Shown: piece by piece, positions 7,768 through 15,685 of the stretch
Position numbering within the stretch: the stretch's first letter is position 1
Layout of the letters: each line of letters starts with the position of its first letter
Assembly (NCBI GenBank): GCA_036638975.1
Contig: JAVWJP010000003.1
Coordinates: forward strand, 62,001-126,000
DNA: 64,000 nucleotides
Source: JAVWJP01 sp036638975
GTDB taxonomy: Bacteria > Bacillota > Clostridia > Oscillospirales > Ruminococcaceae
Direction of reading: 5' to 3'
Made by a program: the position numbers and the translations under genes
Notes under the pieces: generated by a model
The model's database searches: none
The model's input: only the letters and a program-made list of their open reading frames with translations
Told to the model about the DNA's origin: nothing

Positions 7768-8130
7768 ATGCTGGCACAACGCTTACGCGAACTACGAAAG
7801 CTTAAAGGCATGACGCAGGCGCAGCTCGCCATATCGTTAGGGGTTTCTCCAAGCACTGTGGGTATGTACGAGCAGGGCAGGCGCGAGCCCGACCACGAAA
7901 CATTGTCGCGCCTATGCGAGATTTTTCATGTTTCGACCGACTTTTTGCTGGGCAGCGGGGCACTGACACAAAAAAAAGACCTCAACACCATAGTAGAGGC
8001 AATGCGCGAGGCTATTTTGCAGCAGGACGGGCTTATGTTTAACGGCGAGCCTGTAAACCCTGCGGACAGCGAAAAAATCATAGATGCCATAAAGCTTGGC
8101 ATAAGCTTTGTAATGGGGCAAAAAAACTGA
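7768..8130 (+). CDS. XRE-family repressor (ImmR-like)
   Basis: 120 residues. An N-terminal HTH_3 domain (about 5-60; LRELRKLKGMTQAQLAISLG, then VSPSTVGMYEQGRREPD) is followed by a short C-terminal segment with FNGEPVNPADSEKIIDAI, the kind of tail found on repressors paired with ImmA/IrrE proteases. RBS AAGGAG precedes ATG. Three symmetric 15-bp sites between it and the divergent operon, one between its own -35 and -10, suggest it represses both promoters. It is followed 17 bp later by the ImmA protease gene. By analogy with ImmR/ImmA of ICEBs1 or DdrO/IrrE, the protease would cleave this protein; this is inference. Confidence 0.88.
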   Translation: MLAQRLRELRKLKGMTQAQLAISLGVSPSTVGMYEQGRREPDHETLSRLCEIFHVSTDFLLGSGALTQKKDLNTIVEAMREAILQQDGLMFNGEPVNPADSEKIIDAIKLGISFVMGQKN

Positions 8131-8147
8131 CAGAAAGGGTGAACATA

Positions 8148-8588
8148 GTGCAAAATATAGAAGGCTATGCAAAGCAGCTGTGCAAGCAGTACGGAACATC
8201 AAACCCATTTGCACTGTGCGAGGCTCTGAACATAGAGGTACTTTACTGTGACCTGCCGCGCGATGTAAACGGTTTTTATCTGCTTGCAGGTGAAGCACAA
8301 ATTGTTTTTTTAAACGACGGCTTGGACGAGTGCGAGGCTCGTATAGTATGCGGGCACGAGCTTGGACACGCGCTTTTACACCGCGACTACAACAGCGCGT
8401 TGTTAAGCACACAAACTTTGCTAAACTGTCAAAGATACGAGAATGAAGCTGACACCTTTTGTGCCTGCCTGCTTATAGACGACGAGCTTTGTGCAGACGA
8501 CGAGGTAGTAACGCTTGAAAACATAGCCAAACAGGCGGGGCTTCCGCTGCGCCTGGTACAGCTGCGACAGTTGCAGCTTAAAAATTAA
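8148..8588 (+). CDS. ImmA/IrrE-family zinc metalloprotease
   Basis: 146 residues from GTG at 8148, chosen because GAAAGGG lies 8 bp upstream; GTG at 8139 is an alternative adding three codons. The zinc motif HELGH is at residues 70-74 (GHELGHALLH) and the third ligand is probably Glu100 in YENEADTFCAC. Family members cleave a partner XRE repressor after DNA damage or other stress. The gene sits between its likely target (XRE) and a patatin, only 23 bp from the latter, so the three are likely one transcript. No integrase, excisionase or conjugation gene is nearby, unlike ICE-borne copies. Confidence 0.88.
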   Translation: MQNIEGYAKQLCKQYGTSNPFALCEALNIEVLYCDLPRDVNGFYLLAGEAQIVFLNDGLDECEARIVCGHELGHALLHRDYNSALLSTQTLLNCQRYENEADTFCACLLIDDELCADDEVVTLENIAKQAGLPLRLVQLRQLQLKN

Positions 8589-8611
8589 CATAAACGACAG
8601 GAGGAATATAT

Positions 8612-9934
8612 GTGAAAAGAGCACTTGTTTTAGCAGGAGGAGGCTCTCGCGGCTCTTACCAAATTGGCGTATGGCGCGCCTTGCGCGAGCTTGAATGGAA
8701 TTTTGATATTGTCACCGGCACCTCGGTTGGTGCGCTTAACGGCGCACTTATTGCGCAAGATGACTATGACACTGCCGTAGACCTTTGGCAGAACACTGTC
8801 ACCACCGACGTTATAGACATAGACCTTGGTGCAAAAATAAACGGGCTTCACGACTTTAACACTAAGCTTGGCAAGTTTTTAAGCGAAATGGCAAAAAACG
8901 GCGGCACAGACCCCCGACCTATGGAGAACCTTGTGCGCCGTTATGTCAGCGAAGAACGCGTGCGCAATTCTCCGCTTATTTTTAAGTTTGTCACTGTAGA
9001 ATACCCTACACTGGCACCCAAAATTTTAGACAACAAAAACCTTCCGGAGGGTGAGCTTGTAGATTACCTTATGGCAAGCGCGGCTTGCTTCCCCGCCATG
9101 CAGATGAGAAAAATAGGAGCCACAAAATATATAGACGGCGGCTACTATGACAATATGCCCGTAAATCTTGCTGTAGAAAGCGGCGCAGAAGAAATTGTAG
9201 CCGTAGATTTAGAAGCTATAGGGCGCAAAAAACGCGTAGAAACCGGTAATGTTCCTGTACATTACATTCGCAGCAAGTGGGACCTTGGTATTTTTATAAT
9301 ATTAAATGTTGATATTGCAAAACGAAATATGCAGCTTGGGTACTTTGACGCCATGAAAGAATTTGGCAAGCTGGAGGGCAACGCCTACACCTTTGAAAAA
9401 GGTGAGACTGCAAAAAATGCCAATGCTCTGGCAAGTTATTTTGGTCTTATAGCTATGACGCTGGGCATGAGCGTCAAGCATTACCCGGGCGGCGGGCTGT
9501 TGCCCGATGTTTCTTTGCGCTTGGCAAGGGTAAGCATGGGCAAAACGGTAAAGCTTAACCGCATGAGTGATGCCGATATAGCCGCAGCCGCCGAAACCGC
9601 CGCCCGCGTCTTTGGTGTTTTGCCTACAAGCTTACACAGCTTTGAAGAAATAAACAAAACCCTAATAGATGAGATTCAGGCTATCCATGCCGATGAGCTC
9701 TCTAAACTTTCGCTTTTGTTTGATAGTGTAAAAAACCCCGGAGAAGTTTTAGCCGCGCTGGGGCTTATTGATAAACGGCACATTGCAGTATTTTGCCTTT
9801 CTGAAATACGCAAGGCATATGCGGCAGGTGCTTCAAACCCCTTACTTCTGGTACTGCGCAGGCTTAGCTCAGACGAATTTATAGCAGGGCTGTACCTTTT
9901 TGCCTTAGAGCTTGCCGGAGCGGAAACAAAATAA
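8612..9934 (+). CDS. Patatin-like phospholipase
   Basis: 440 residues. The patatin catalytic domain occupies about 1-210: oxyanion loop GGGSRGSYQIG (9-19), nucleophile elbow GTSVGALN with Ser38, and catalytic Asp175 in DGGYYDN. The C-terminal ~220 residues are helical and were not recognised. No signal peptide, so it acts from the cytosol on membrane lipids. Start is GTG at 8612 with AGGAGG 7 bp upstream; the neighbouring ATG is followed at once by TGA. It lies 23 bp after ImmA and is probably controlled from the XRE promoter. Housekeeping lipid turnover is possible; an inducible membrane-damaging effector is the more interesting reading. Confidence 0.85.
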   Translation: MKRALVLAGGGSRGSYQIGVWRALRELEWNFDIVTGTSVGALNGALIAQDDYDTAVDLWQNTVTTDVIDIDLGAKINGLHDFNTKLGKFLSEMAKNGGTDPRPMENLVRRYVSEERVRNSPLIFKFVTVEYPTLAPKILDNKNLPEGELVDYLMASAACFPAMQMRKIGATKYIDGGYYDNMPVNLAVESGAEEIVAVDLEAIGRKKRVETGNVPVHYIRSKWDLGIFIILNVDIAKRNMQLGYFDAMKEFGKLEGNAYTFEKGETAKNANALASYFGLIAMTLGMSVKHYPGGGLLPDVSLRLARVSMGKTVKLNRMSDADIAAAAETAARVFGVLPTSLHSFEEINKTLIDEIQAIHADELSKLSLLFDSVKNPGEVLAALGLIDKRHIAVFCLSEIRKAYAAGASNPLLLVLRRLSSDEFIAGLYLFALELAGAETK

Positions 9935-10005
9935 AAAATAGCCAAGCACCCCGCAGCGCCAAACAAAAACAATGCTACCACCCATTTTAAAAGTTCTATA
10001 TTCAT
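9676..10005 (-). CDS. Candidate SOS-regulated small membrane protein, antisense to the patatin 3' end
   Basis: ATG at 10005 has a good RBS (GGAGGT, 6 bp spacing) and a promoter with 17-bp spacing and SOS-like boxes, so the start is well supported. Residues 5-29 form one membrane helix (LLKWVVALFLFGAAGCLAIF). The frame stays open for 109 codons, but beyond about residue 24 it runs antisense through patatin and looks like shadow coding, so the true product may be shorter or the gene may be truncated. SOS-induced single-span peptides in other bacteria (YneA, SidA, DivS) block cell division; that role is inference and no LysM domain is visible. Confidence 0.45.
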   Translation of the reverse strand: MNIELLKWVVALFLFGAAGCLAIFYFVSAPASSKAKRYSPAINSSELSLRSTRSKGFEAPAAYALRISERQNTAMCRLSISPSAAKTSPGFFTLSNKSESLESSSAWIA

Positions 10006-10020
10006 GTTTTTACCTCCGTC

Positions 10021-10049
10021 GTTATAAACGTATGTTCTTTATATTTCAA
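10021..10049 (-). promoter_or_regulatory. Promoter of the small membrane ORF
   Basis: Minus strand: -35 TTGAAA (10044-10049), 17-bp spacer, -10 TATAAC (10021-10026), 16 bp before ATG at 10005. Confidence 0.65.
10026..10037. promoter_or_regulatory. LexA-type box, one mismatch (AAAC-GTAT-GTTC)
   Basis: Seven of eight conserved bases of GAAC-N4-GTTC. It lies in the spacer of the small-membrane-ORF promoter, where LexA would block polymerase. Confidence 0.5.
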
Positions 10050-10054
10050 TAATA

Positions 10055-10066
10055 GCACATATGTTC
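10055..10066. promoter_or_regulatory. LexA-type box, one mismatch (GCAC-ATAT-GTTC)
   Basis: Seven of eight conserved bases, and the same ATAT centre as the perfect box at 7586-7597. It lies just above the -35 of the small membrane ORF; centre-to-centre distance from the other box is 29 bp. Confidence 0.5.
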
Positions 10067-10137
10067 GCGTTTGAAAAGGGCTTTTGCAAAAAAATATTTT
10101 TTTGCAAGCTTACCCACAACATTAAAATTATCTGCTG

Positions 10138-10167
10138 TTGACATTAGCCTTGCAAGCACTATATAAT
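10138..10167 (+). promoter_or_regulatory. Promoter of the corrinoid adenosyltransferase gene
   Basis: -35 TTGACA (10138-10143), 18-bp spacer, -10 TATAAT (10162-10167). The leader of about 90 nt is too short for a cobalamin riboswitch and none is seen. The remainder of 9935-10261 holds only the small-ORF signals described separately. Confidence 0.7.
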
Positions 10168-10261
10168 TAAAAGGTAGGCACAATAATTTATCTTAAAATT
10201 TTATATAATGTACAGCTTAACTTTATATTGTCACTATAAAAACCGAAACGAGGGCTAAAAC

Positions 10262-10795
10262 ATGGCAGATAAAACAGGACTTATTCACATTTACTGCGGC
10301 GACGGCAAAGGCAAAACCACTGCCGCCATAGGGCTTGCGGTGCGAGCAGCGGGTGCGGGGCTTAAAGTTGTGCTGGTACAGTTTTTAAAGGGGCAGCAAA
10401 GCAGCGAGCTTTTGTCACTTGCACTGCTGCCTAATGTAACGTTATTGCGCGAAAAACTAAGCCCCAAATTTTCTTTTCAAATGAACGACACCGAAAAAGC
10501 CGAAACAATTGCGGTACATGGGAATTACCTTAAAACGGCAGCCGAGCTTTGCAAAGAAAAAAACTGCGACGTGCTTGTACTGGACGAGGTACTGGGAGCC
10601 TTGGACTGCGGGCTTTTAGACACAGAGCTTCTTCGCCGATTTATAGACCAAAAGCCCGACGAGCTGGAGCTTGTGCTGACAGGGCGCAACCCGCCTCAAT
10701 GGCTTTGCGAAAAAGCCGATTATATATCTGAAATACACAAAGTAAAGCACCCCTTTGATGCCGGAATACAGGCGCGCATCGGCATAGAAAAGTAG
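10262..10795 (+). CDS. cobO: Cob(I)yrinic acid a,c-diamide adenosyltransferase, CobA/CobO type
   Basis: 177 residues. Transfers the adenosyl group of ATP to reduced corrinoids for coenzyme B12. The P-loop GDGKGKTTAAIG is at about 12-23, followed by LVQFLKG; the Walker B-like DVLVLDEVLGALD is near 103 and ELVLTGRNPP near 140, all typical of the family. It stands alone with a downstream small membrane gene; no other cobalamin genes are in the window, so it may serve scavenged corrinoids. Confidence 0.93.
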   Translation: MADKTGLIHIYCGDGKGKTTAAIGLAVRAAGAGLKVVLVQFLKGQQSSELLSLALLPNVTLLREKLSPKFSFQMNDTEKAETIAVHGNYLKTAAELCKEKNCDVLVLDEVLGALDCGLLDTELLRRFIDQKPDELELVLTGRNPPQWLCEKADYISEIHKVKHPFDAGIQARIGIEK

Positions 10796-10822
10796 TCGAA
10801 ATATTTTTTCGGAGGTTGACAC

Positions 10823-11137
10823 ATGAATTTGTTATGGCTTTTGGTACTTGCCGCAGTGATAGGCGGGTACTTTTGGTTTAAAAACCGCAAGGTTAAAGAG
10901 CAAGTGGTACAGGCAAAAATATCGTCAAAAACAGCCGAGGCACATAAGGCGCACGGCGATGATGATTCTATGCCCACAGATTATATCGTGACCTTCCTAT
11001 GCGATGGAAAGCAGCTTCCGCTTATAGTAAACCATTCGTTTTATGACAGTGCGGCGGTTGGTGCAACAGGCAAGCTCACACATATAAAAGATGTTTTTGT
11101 GGAATTTGAGGACGATAATCCAAAGCTTTATCGCTGA
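10823..11137 (+). CDS. Small membrane-anchored protein, possibly DUF2500-like
   Basis: 104 residues: one N-terminal membrane helix (LLWLLVLAAVIGGYFWF, about 3-19), a charged linker, then a compact beta-rich domain (DYIVTFLCDGKQLPLIV and ATGKLTHIKDVFVEFED). The layout resembles DUF2500 proteins, a weak assignment. RBS GGAGG precedes ATG. It follows cobO by 27 bp and probably shares its transcript, ending at the 11232-11278 hairpin. Function unknown. Confidence 0.6.
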   Translation: MNLLWLLVLAAVIGGYFWFKNRKVKEQVVQAKISSKTAEAHKAHGDDDSMPTDYIVTFLCDGKQLPLIVNHSFYDSAAVGATGKLTHIKDVFVEFEDDNPKLYR

Positions 11138-11231
11138 TAAGACTTTTCGTATATACTCTTAATAAATATACTTACAGTTGTTTTTATTGAATAACTATTT
11201 TAGCCATGCGCAAAGTCTGCTATAAAAACAC

Positions 11232-11278
11232 AAAATCCCCTCTAAAAGGCTTTTTAAAGCCAAATTAGAGGGGATTTT
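11232..11278. terminator. Bidirectional terminator
   Basis: AAAATCCCCTCTA / TAGAGGGGATTTT, a 13-bp perfect stem enclosing a second small hairpin (GGCTTT/AAAGCC). A and T runs are on both sides, so it can end the cobO transcript and the convergent small membrane gene. Confidence 0.85.
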
Positions 11279-11352
11279 ATTTGTATTTTTGTGCAGTGCT
11301 GCCTTGCGGCAGACTTAATGTAAGCGGTAATATTGCCAAGCTAAGCTTTGTA

Positions 11353-11604
11353 CTAGCCATGTCCTGCTATAATACCTAAAATAAGCGCCGCCGCAAGCGC
11401 AAAAAACAAGAACTTAATTATAAGGTCAAGCGTTGCAAGAGTGATGTGAATTTTGTCGTAAAAAAGTTCTTTTGAACCTTTTTTTACTTCGTCCTGCACC
11501 TCCTGCACAATATCTTCGGCTTTTACTTCGTTGGTGACATCACCAAAAACGTCAGCGTCTTCTGCCATTTTTGTTTCCTTTTTATTTTCCGTAATATCGT
11601 CCAT
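11353..11604 (-). CDS. Small tail-anchored membrane protein, unknown
   Basis: 83 residues. An acidic N-terminal half (EDADVFGDVTNEVKAEDIVQ) leads to one C-terminal membrane helix (LIIKFLFFALAAALILGIIA, about 61-80). RBS GGCGGTGG lies upstream of ATG. It follows mglC by about 90 bp on the same strand but has no known link to transport. No family recognised. Confidence 0.55.
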   Translation of the reverse strand: MDDITENKKETKMAEDADVFGDVTNEVKAEDIVQEVQDEVKKGSKELFYDKIHITLATLDLIIKFLFFALAAALILGIIAGHG

Positions 11605-11697
11605 TATGCCACCGCCTTTATATTTTTAGATGCAGGTTTAGTTTAAATAAAGTTTCTCCCCCGCTTGCGGCGGAGGAGAAAGCAGAGAAAGTCAATA

Positions 11698-12729
11698 TTA
11701 TTTTTTAGCGAGGTACTTTCTAAGGTCAAGCGCAACAGCGATGATGATAACAAGACCCTGTACGATATAGGTGTACGAAGTTTCGACTCCCATAAACTGC
11801 ATAGAAATTTTAAGAAGCTCGAACACCAAAACGCCTACGAAAATACCCGAAACTTTACCAACACCGCCGTTTGTTGAAACACCGCCTATGGTACAACCGG
11901 CTATAGCCTCCAGCTCGTAGCCCATGCCCATATTAACCGATGTACCACCCGACTTTGCAGCAAGCAAAAAGCCCGCTAAAGCGTAAAGCATGGCAGCCAG
12001 CATATAAATAAGTATCTTTGTTTTGTTTGTATTTACGCCTGCTACCTCGGCAGCTATCTCGTTTCCGCCTATAGCATACATATACTTGCCGTGACGTGTT
12101 TTATTGTAAAGAAACCACATATAAAGTCCGCAGCCCAATGCTATAAACAAAAGATATGGCAAAAATGTAACTCCAAACAGCTTGCCACTGGCTATGGTGG
12201 TGTAGCTTGTTTTAAGACCACCTATAGGCTTTGCGCCCGTAAAAACAAGGCAAATACCGTAAACAAGCGTCTGCATACCAAGAGTTGCAATGAACGGAGG
12301 AACCTTTAAAAACGAAATTATACAACCGTTTATAATTCCAAAGACAGCGCATATACAAATTACCATGATAAGAACCACGAAGGGATTAAAATCGGGTATA
12401 TTCTTAAAAAATTTGTCGCTGTAATCGGGACGCTGTAAAAGCACACCGGCAATACAGGCGCCAAGACCTACCATACGTCCGGCAGAAAGGTCGGTTCCCT
12501 TTGTAATAAGGCAGCCCGAAACGCCAAGAGCAACTATAAAGCGCACAGCAGTATTTACCGTGAGGTTTGCAAAGTTAGCCTCCGAGATAAAGTTCGGTCG
12601 AGCTATACCAACAAAAACCGCCACCACTACCATTAAAATTATTATCGCATTGTTTTCTAAAAATGCCTTTAGCTTTTTGTTTTTTGCCATTTTATCTGCG
12701 GAACTAGTTGTAGCTGTAGTAGCATCCAT
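11698..12729 (-). CDS. mglC: Galactose/methyl-galactoside ABC transporter permease
   Basis: 343 residues with 8-10 hydrophobic segments, BPD_transp_2 family. The segment LITKGTDLSAGRMVGLGA (about 77-94) and PPFIATLGMQTLVYGI are typical of MglC/RbsC, the former closest to MglC. Start chosen at the second ATG (12729), 9 bp from GGAGG; the first ATG is only 3 bp from it. It is the last gene of mglB-mglA-mglC and begins 15 bp after mglA. It forms the inner-membrane channel for sugar delivered by MglB. Confidence 0.9.
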   Translation of the reverse strand: MDATTATTSSADKMAKNKKLKAFLENNAIIILMVVVAVFVGIARPNFISEANFANLTVNTAVRFIVALGVSGCLITKGTDLSAGRMVGLGACIAGVLLQRPDYSDKFFKNIPDFNPFVVLIMVICICAVFGIINGCIISFLKVPPFIATLGMQTLVYGICLVFTGAKPIGGLKTSYTTIASGKLFGVTFLPYLLFIALGCGLYMWFLYNKTRHGKYMYAIGGNEIAAEVAGVNTNKTKILIYMLAAMLYALAGFLLAAKSGGTSVNMGMGYELEAIAGCTIGGVSTNGGVGKVSGIFVGVLVFELLKISMQFMGVETSYTYIVQGLVIIIAVALDLRKYLAKK

Positions 12730-12743
12730 ATTCATTATCCTCC

Positions 12744-14252
12744 TTATTCAAACTTTGTGGCAAGTGCCATAATGTTTTCTTGATTTGCCTTGTCGCCGTC
12801 TATAAAGCCTGTAACTCTGCCGTCGCACATAACCATTACTCTGTCCGACATACCTATAAGCTCGCCCATTTCAGATGAAATCATTATAATGCTTTTACCC
12901 TGCTTTGCAAGCTCGGCTATAATACAATATATTTCATACTTTGCGCCTACGTCTATACCGCGTGTCGGCTCGTCAAGTATAAAAACATCTGGGTCATTGG
13001 CAAGCCAGCGGCTTATAAGCACCTTTTGCTGGTTACCGCCAGAAAGCGACTGAATAAGCGTTCTACTTGAAGGGGTTTTTATGGACAGCTTAGCTACGTT
13101 ATCTTTAACAAGCTGTTCTATTTTTTTTGTATTGAGCACAATGCCCATGTCAACATAGTGGTCCAGCGACGCTATAGCTACGTTATCCGCCACCGAGAGC
13201 ACACCCAGAATACCACTGGCGCGTCTGTCCTCTGTCAAAAGAGCAATACCGCGGCGAATAGCATCTTGCGGGCGGTTAATATCAAAGTTTTGTCCTTTAT
13301 AGCTGACAGTACCCTTGCTGTGGCAGCGTATACCAAATATACCCTCCATAAGCTCGGTGCGCTGTGCTCCGACAAGCCCGCCAACTCCCAAAATTTCGCC
13401 TCTGCGAAGTGTAAAGTTTACATCGCGGAATGATTTTGGGTTGATAGAGGTGTAATCTTTGACTTCAAAAACTACTTCTCCAGGGGTATTTTCGCGCGTT
13501 GGATAAAGGTTAGTAAGCTCGCGTCCCACCATCTTTGTTATTATCATATCTGTGGTAAGGTCTTTTGATTCCCAAGTACCAACATACTGCCCGTCGCGCA
13601 TTATTGTAACTTCATCAGAGATTTGAAGAATCTCGTCCATCTTATGTGATATGTATACAATAGATACACCCTTTGCTTTAAGTGTTGCAATTATATCAAA
13701 GAGCGCTTGTACTTCGTTTGCAGTAAGAGAAGAAGTCGGTTCGTCCAAAATAAGCACTTTACAATCTGCCGAAACTGCCTTTGCTATTTCTACCGATTGC
13801 ATTTGTGAAACCGAAAGTGTGCCCAGCTTTGCCTTTGGGTCAAAGTTCATTTTAACATCTTTTAAAAGTTTTTCTGTTTCGCTGTACATTTTTTCATGGT
13901 CAATTATTGGAACTCCCATAATTTTTTTCATTGGGTAACGACCGATAAAAATGTTCTCTGCTACGCTTCGCTCAGGAATTGGCTGAAGCTCTTGATGCAC
14001 CATGGCAATACCACTTTGCAAAGCATTCATAGGGTCTGTTATTGTTATTGGATTGCCTTCGTAAAAAATTTCTCCGCTGTCCATTTTATAAATGCCAAAC
14101 ATACACTTCATAAGTGTAGATTTACCTGCGCCATTCTCTCCCATAAGTGCATGAACTGTACCGGCTCTTAATTTAAGGTTTGCACCGTCAAGTGCTCTGA
14201 CGCCGGGAAAGGTTTTAACGACATTGCGCATTTCTAACCGATATTCCGCCAT
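12744..14252 (-). CDS. mglA: Galactose/methyl-galactoside ABC transporter ATP-binding protein
   Basis: 502 residues with two ABC domains in tandem, as in MglA/RbsA. First domain: Walker A GENGAGKSTLMK (about 38-49), signature LSVSQMQ (degenerate, as usual for this half), Walker B KVLILDEPTSSL. Second domain: signature LSGGNQQKV and Walker B DVFILDEPTRGID; its Walker A region (GLVGAQRTEL) is degenerate, again normal for the family. It powers uptake through MglC. A strong hairpin separates it from mglB. Confidence 0.93.
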   Translation of the reverse strand: MAEYRLEMRNVVKTFPGVRALDGANLKLRAGTVHALMGENGAGKSTLMKCMFGIYKMDSGEIFYEGNPITITDPMNALQSGIAMVHQELQPIPERSVAENIFIGRYPMKKIMGVPIIDHEKMYSETEKLLKDVKMNFDPKAKLGTLSVSQMQSVEIAKAVSADCKVLILDEPTSSLTANEVQALFDIIATLKAKGVSIVYISHKMDEILQISDEVTIMRDGQYVGTWESKDLTTDMIITKMVGRELTNLYPTRENTPGEVVFEVKDYTSINPKSFRDVNFTLRRGEILGVGGLVGAQRTELMEGIFGIRCHSKGTVSYKGQNFDINRPQDAIRRGIALLTEDRRASGILGVLSVADNVAIASLDHYVDMGIVLNTKKIEQLVKDNVAKLSIKTPSSRTLIQSLSGGNQQKVLISRWLANDPDVFILDEPTRGIDVGAKYEIYCIIAELAKQGKSIIMISSEMGELIGMSDRVMVMCDGRVTGFIDGDKANQENIMALATKFE

Positions 14253-14281
14253 AAGACTACCCCCTATCTCATAATCTTAAA

Positions 14282-14316
14282 AAATTGCGTGTGCGCTTAT
14301 AACGCACACGCAATTT
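14282..14316 (-). terminator. Attenuating hairpin between mglB and mglA
   Basis: Perfect 14-bp stem AAATTGCGTGTGCG / CGCACACGCAATTT with a 7-base loop, followed by T6 on the minus strand. Placed between the binding-protein gene and the ATPase gene, it should give excess MglB over the membrane parts. Confidence 0.85.
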
Positions 14317-14343
14317 AAAAATGCTTTTAAATGCAGGGAATAA

Positions 14344-15393
14344 TTATTTCTTAACTACTTTAACGTAGTCAACGGTGTAGTTCTTCTCAAGAGCTTCGCC
14401 CGCAATTGCTTTAAGAGCTACGTCTACAGCAGTATGAGATTGACCGATATGGTCGTTAAGAACTGTACCTGTCATTGTGCCGGCTTCTACCATCTGCTGG
14501 CACTCTTCAAGAGCATCAACACCTACAAGGTAAATGTCTTTGCCAACTGTACGGCCGTTAGAAGCTATAGCCTGTGCTGCGCCAAGAGCCATACCGTCGT
14601 TGTTTGCGAAAACAACGTCTACTTTAGGACCAAACTGTGTAAGAGCTGTGTTTGTAAGCTCCTGACCTTTTGCTGTGTCCCAGTCACCGCGCTGCTCAAA
14701 GAGTTTTTCAACTTTGATGCCTGCATCGGTAAGTGCTTTGATAGAAAATTCTGTTCTGTACTGTGCGTCAACGTTCTCAGGGTCGCCAACGAGCATTACA
14801 TAGCTTACAATGCCGTCACCGTTCATATCACCTTTGTTAGGTGTAGCAGCGATGATTTCGCCCTGGAATGTACCGGACTGACGTGCATCTGCACCAACGT
14901 ATGCGATTTTGTCCCAAAGCTGCATATCTTCTTTGGTTGGTTCACGGTTGATGAATACAACAGGAATGCTGGCTGCTTTACATTTTTCAATAACTGTTGC
15001 GGCAGAAGACGACTGAACGAGGTTGCAAATGATAACATCAACTTTGTTGGCGATGAATGTATCAATTTGGTTTGTCTGCTCAGCTTGGTCACCTTTACCG
15101 TCTGTAATTGTAACGCTGTACTTAACGGCATCGCTGTTCATGCTTGTAAGATATTTCTCAAGCTCTGTGCGGTAAAGTGTCATAAAGTTATCATCGAATT
15201 TGTAGATGGCAACACCGACTTTTACTTCTTTTGCTGCTGCAGGTGCTTCAGGAGCAGGTGCTGCAGAGGAAGCAGGTGCCGCAGAGGAAGCAGCAGGTGC
15301 TGCAGAGGAAGCAGGTGCGCCACCGCAAGCTGCAAGAGCAAGCATCATTGACATTGCAAGAACAAGTGCGAGTACTTTAGTAAATTTTTTCAT
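14344..15393 (-). CDS. mglB: Galactose/methyl-galactoside-binding lipoprotein
   Basis: 349 residues. Signal peptide with lipobox LAAC (Cys23), then an Ala/Ser/Pro linker (about 26-54) before a type-I periplasmic-binding fold. The Ca2+-binding EF-hand-like loop DMNGDG at 189-194 is the hallmark that separates MglB from RbsB. FANNDGMALGAAQAI and VGVDALEECQQM are typical of the ligand cleft. It is the first gene of the mgl operon, with an extended -10 promoter about 120 bp upstream and RBS GGAGAG. Substrate is probably D-galactose or D-glucose. Confidence 0.93.
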   Translation of the reverse strand: MKKFTKVLALVLAMSMMLALAACGGAPASSAAPAASSAAPASSAAPAPEAPAAAKEVKVGVAIYKFDDNFMTLYRTELEKYLTSMNSDAVKYSVTITDGKGDQAEQTNQIDTFIANKVDVIICNLVQSSSAATVIEKCKAASIPVVFINREPTKEDMQLWDKIAYVGADARQSGTFQGEIIAATPNKGDMNGDGIVSYVMLVGDPENVDAQYRTEFSIKALTDAGIKVEKLFEQRGDWDTAKGQELTNTALTQFGPKVDVVFANNDGMALGAAQAIASNGRTVGKDIYLVGVDALEECQQMVEAGTMTGTVLNDHIGQSHTAVDVALKAIAGEALEKNYTVDYVKVVKK

Positions 15394-15512
15394 TAAATAA
15401 ACTCTCCTTCACGATTCTATTATATCGTTTCTTTTTTCCTATTATAAGCCGGAACACTGAAATGAGATTTTTACTCTTCCCAAGACAGAGCTATTCCTTG
15501 CCTACGCACTCC

Positions 15513-15521
15513 ATTATAACA
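15513..15521 (-). promoter_or_regulatory. Extended -10 promoter of mglB
   Basis: Minus strand TGTTATAAT (extended -10); no clear -35. The remaining 290-bp gap 15394-15685 holds two CCGTTTTTTAA direct repeats near 15620-15645 and no gene. Confidence 0.5.
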
Positions 15522-15685
15522 GGACAACATGGCAAAAAGAAGTGAATTTCATTCGCACCTTGTTAGAAATGATACTATTCGGTTTACAAATTAAGTTTTA
15601 AAAAGTCTTTTTGTTACCGTTTTTTAACTTTTCCGTTTTTTAATAGCATAACCGTAACGGGTGAATATAAATAAGGTGAGCTTTA

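Noticed and set aside
6937..10066. Prophage or integrative element
   Set aside because: XRE, ImmA and a sigma-like protein recall ICE/phage control regions, but no integrase, excisionase, structural, relaxase or att-like repeats were found and housekeeping genes flank closely.
10168..10261. Cobalamin riboswitch before cobO
   Set aside because: The leader is only about 90 nt and AT-rich, with no B12-box-like sequence.
14434..15351. 305-codon open frame antisense to mglB
   Set aside because: Cys/Arg-rich, low-complexity product, no RBS, exactly opposite a clear MglB gene; a shadow frame.
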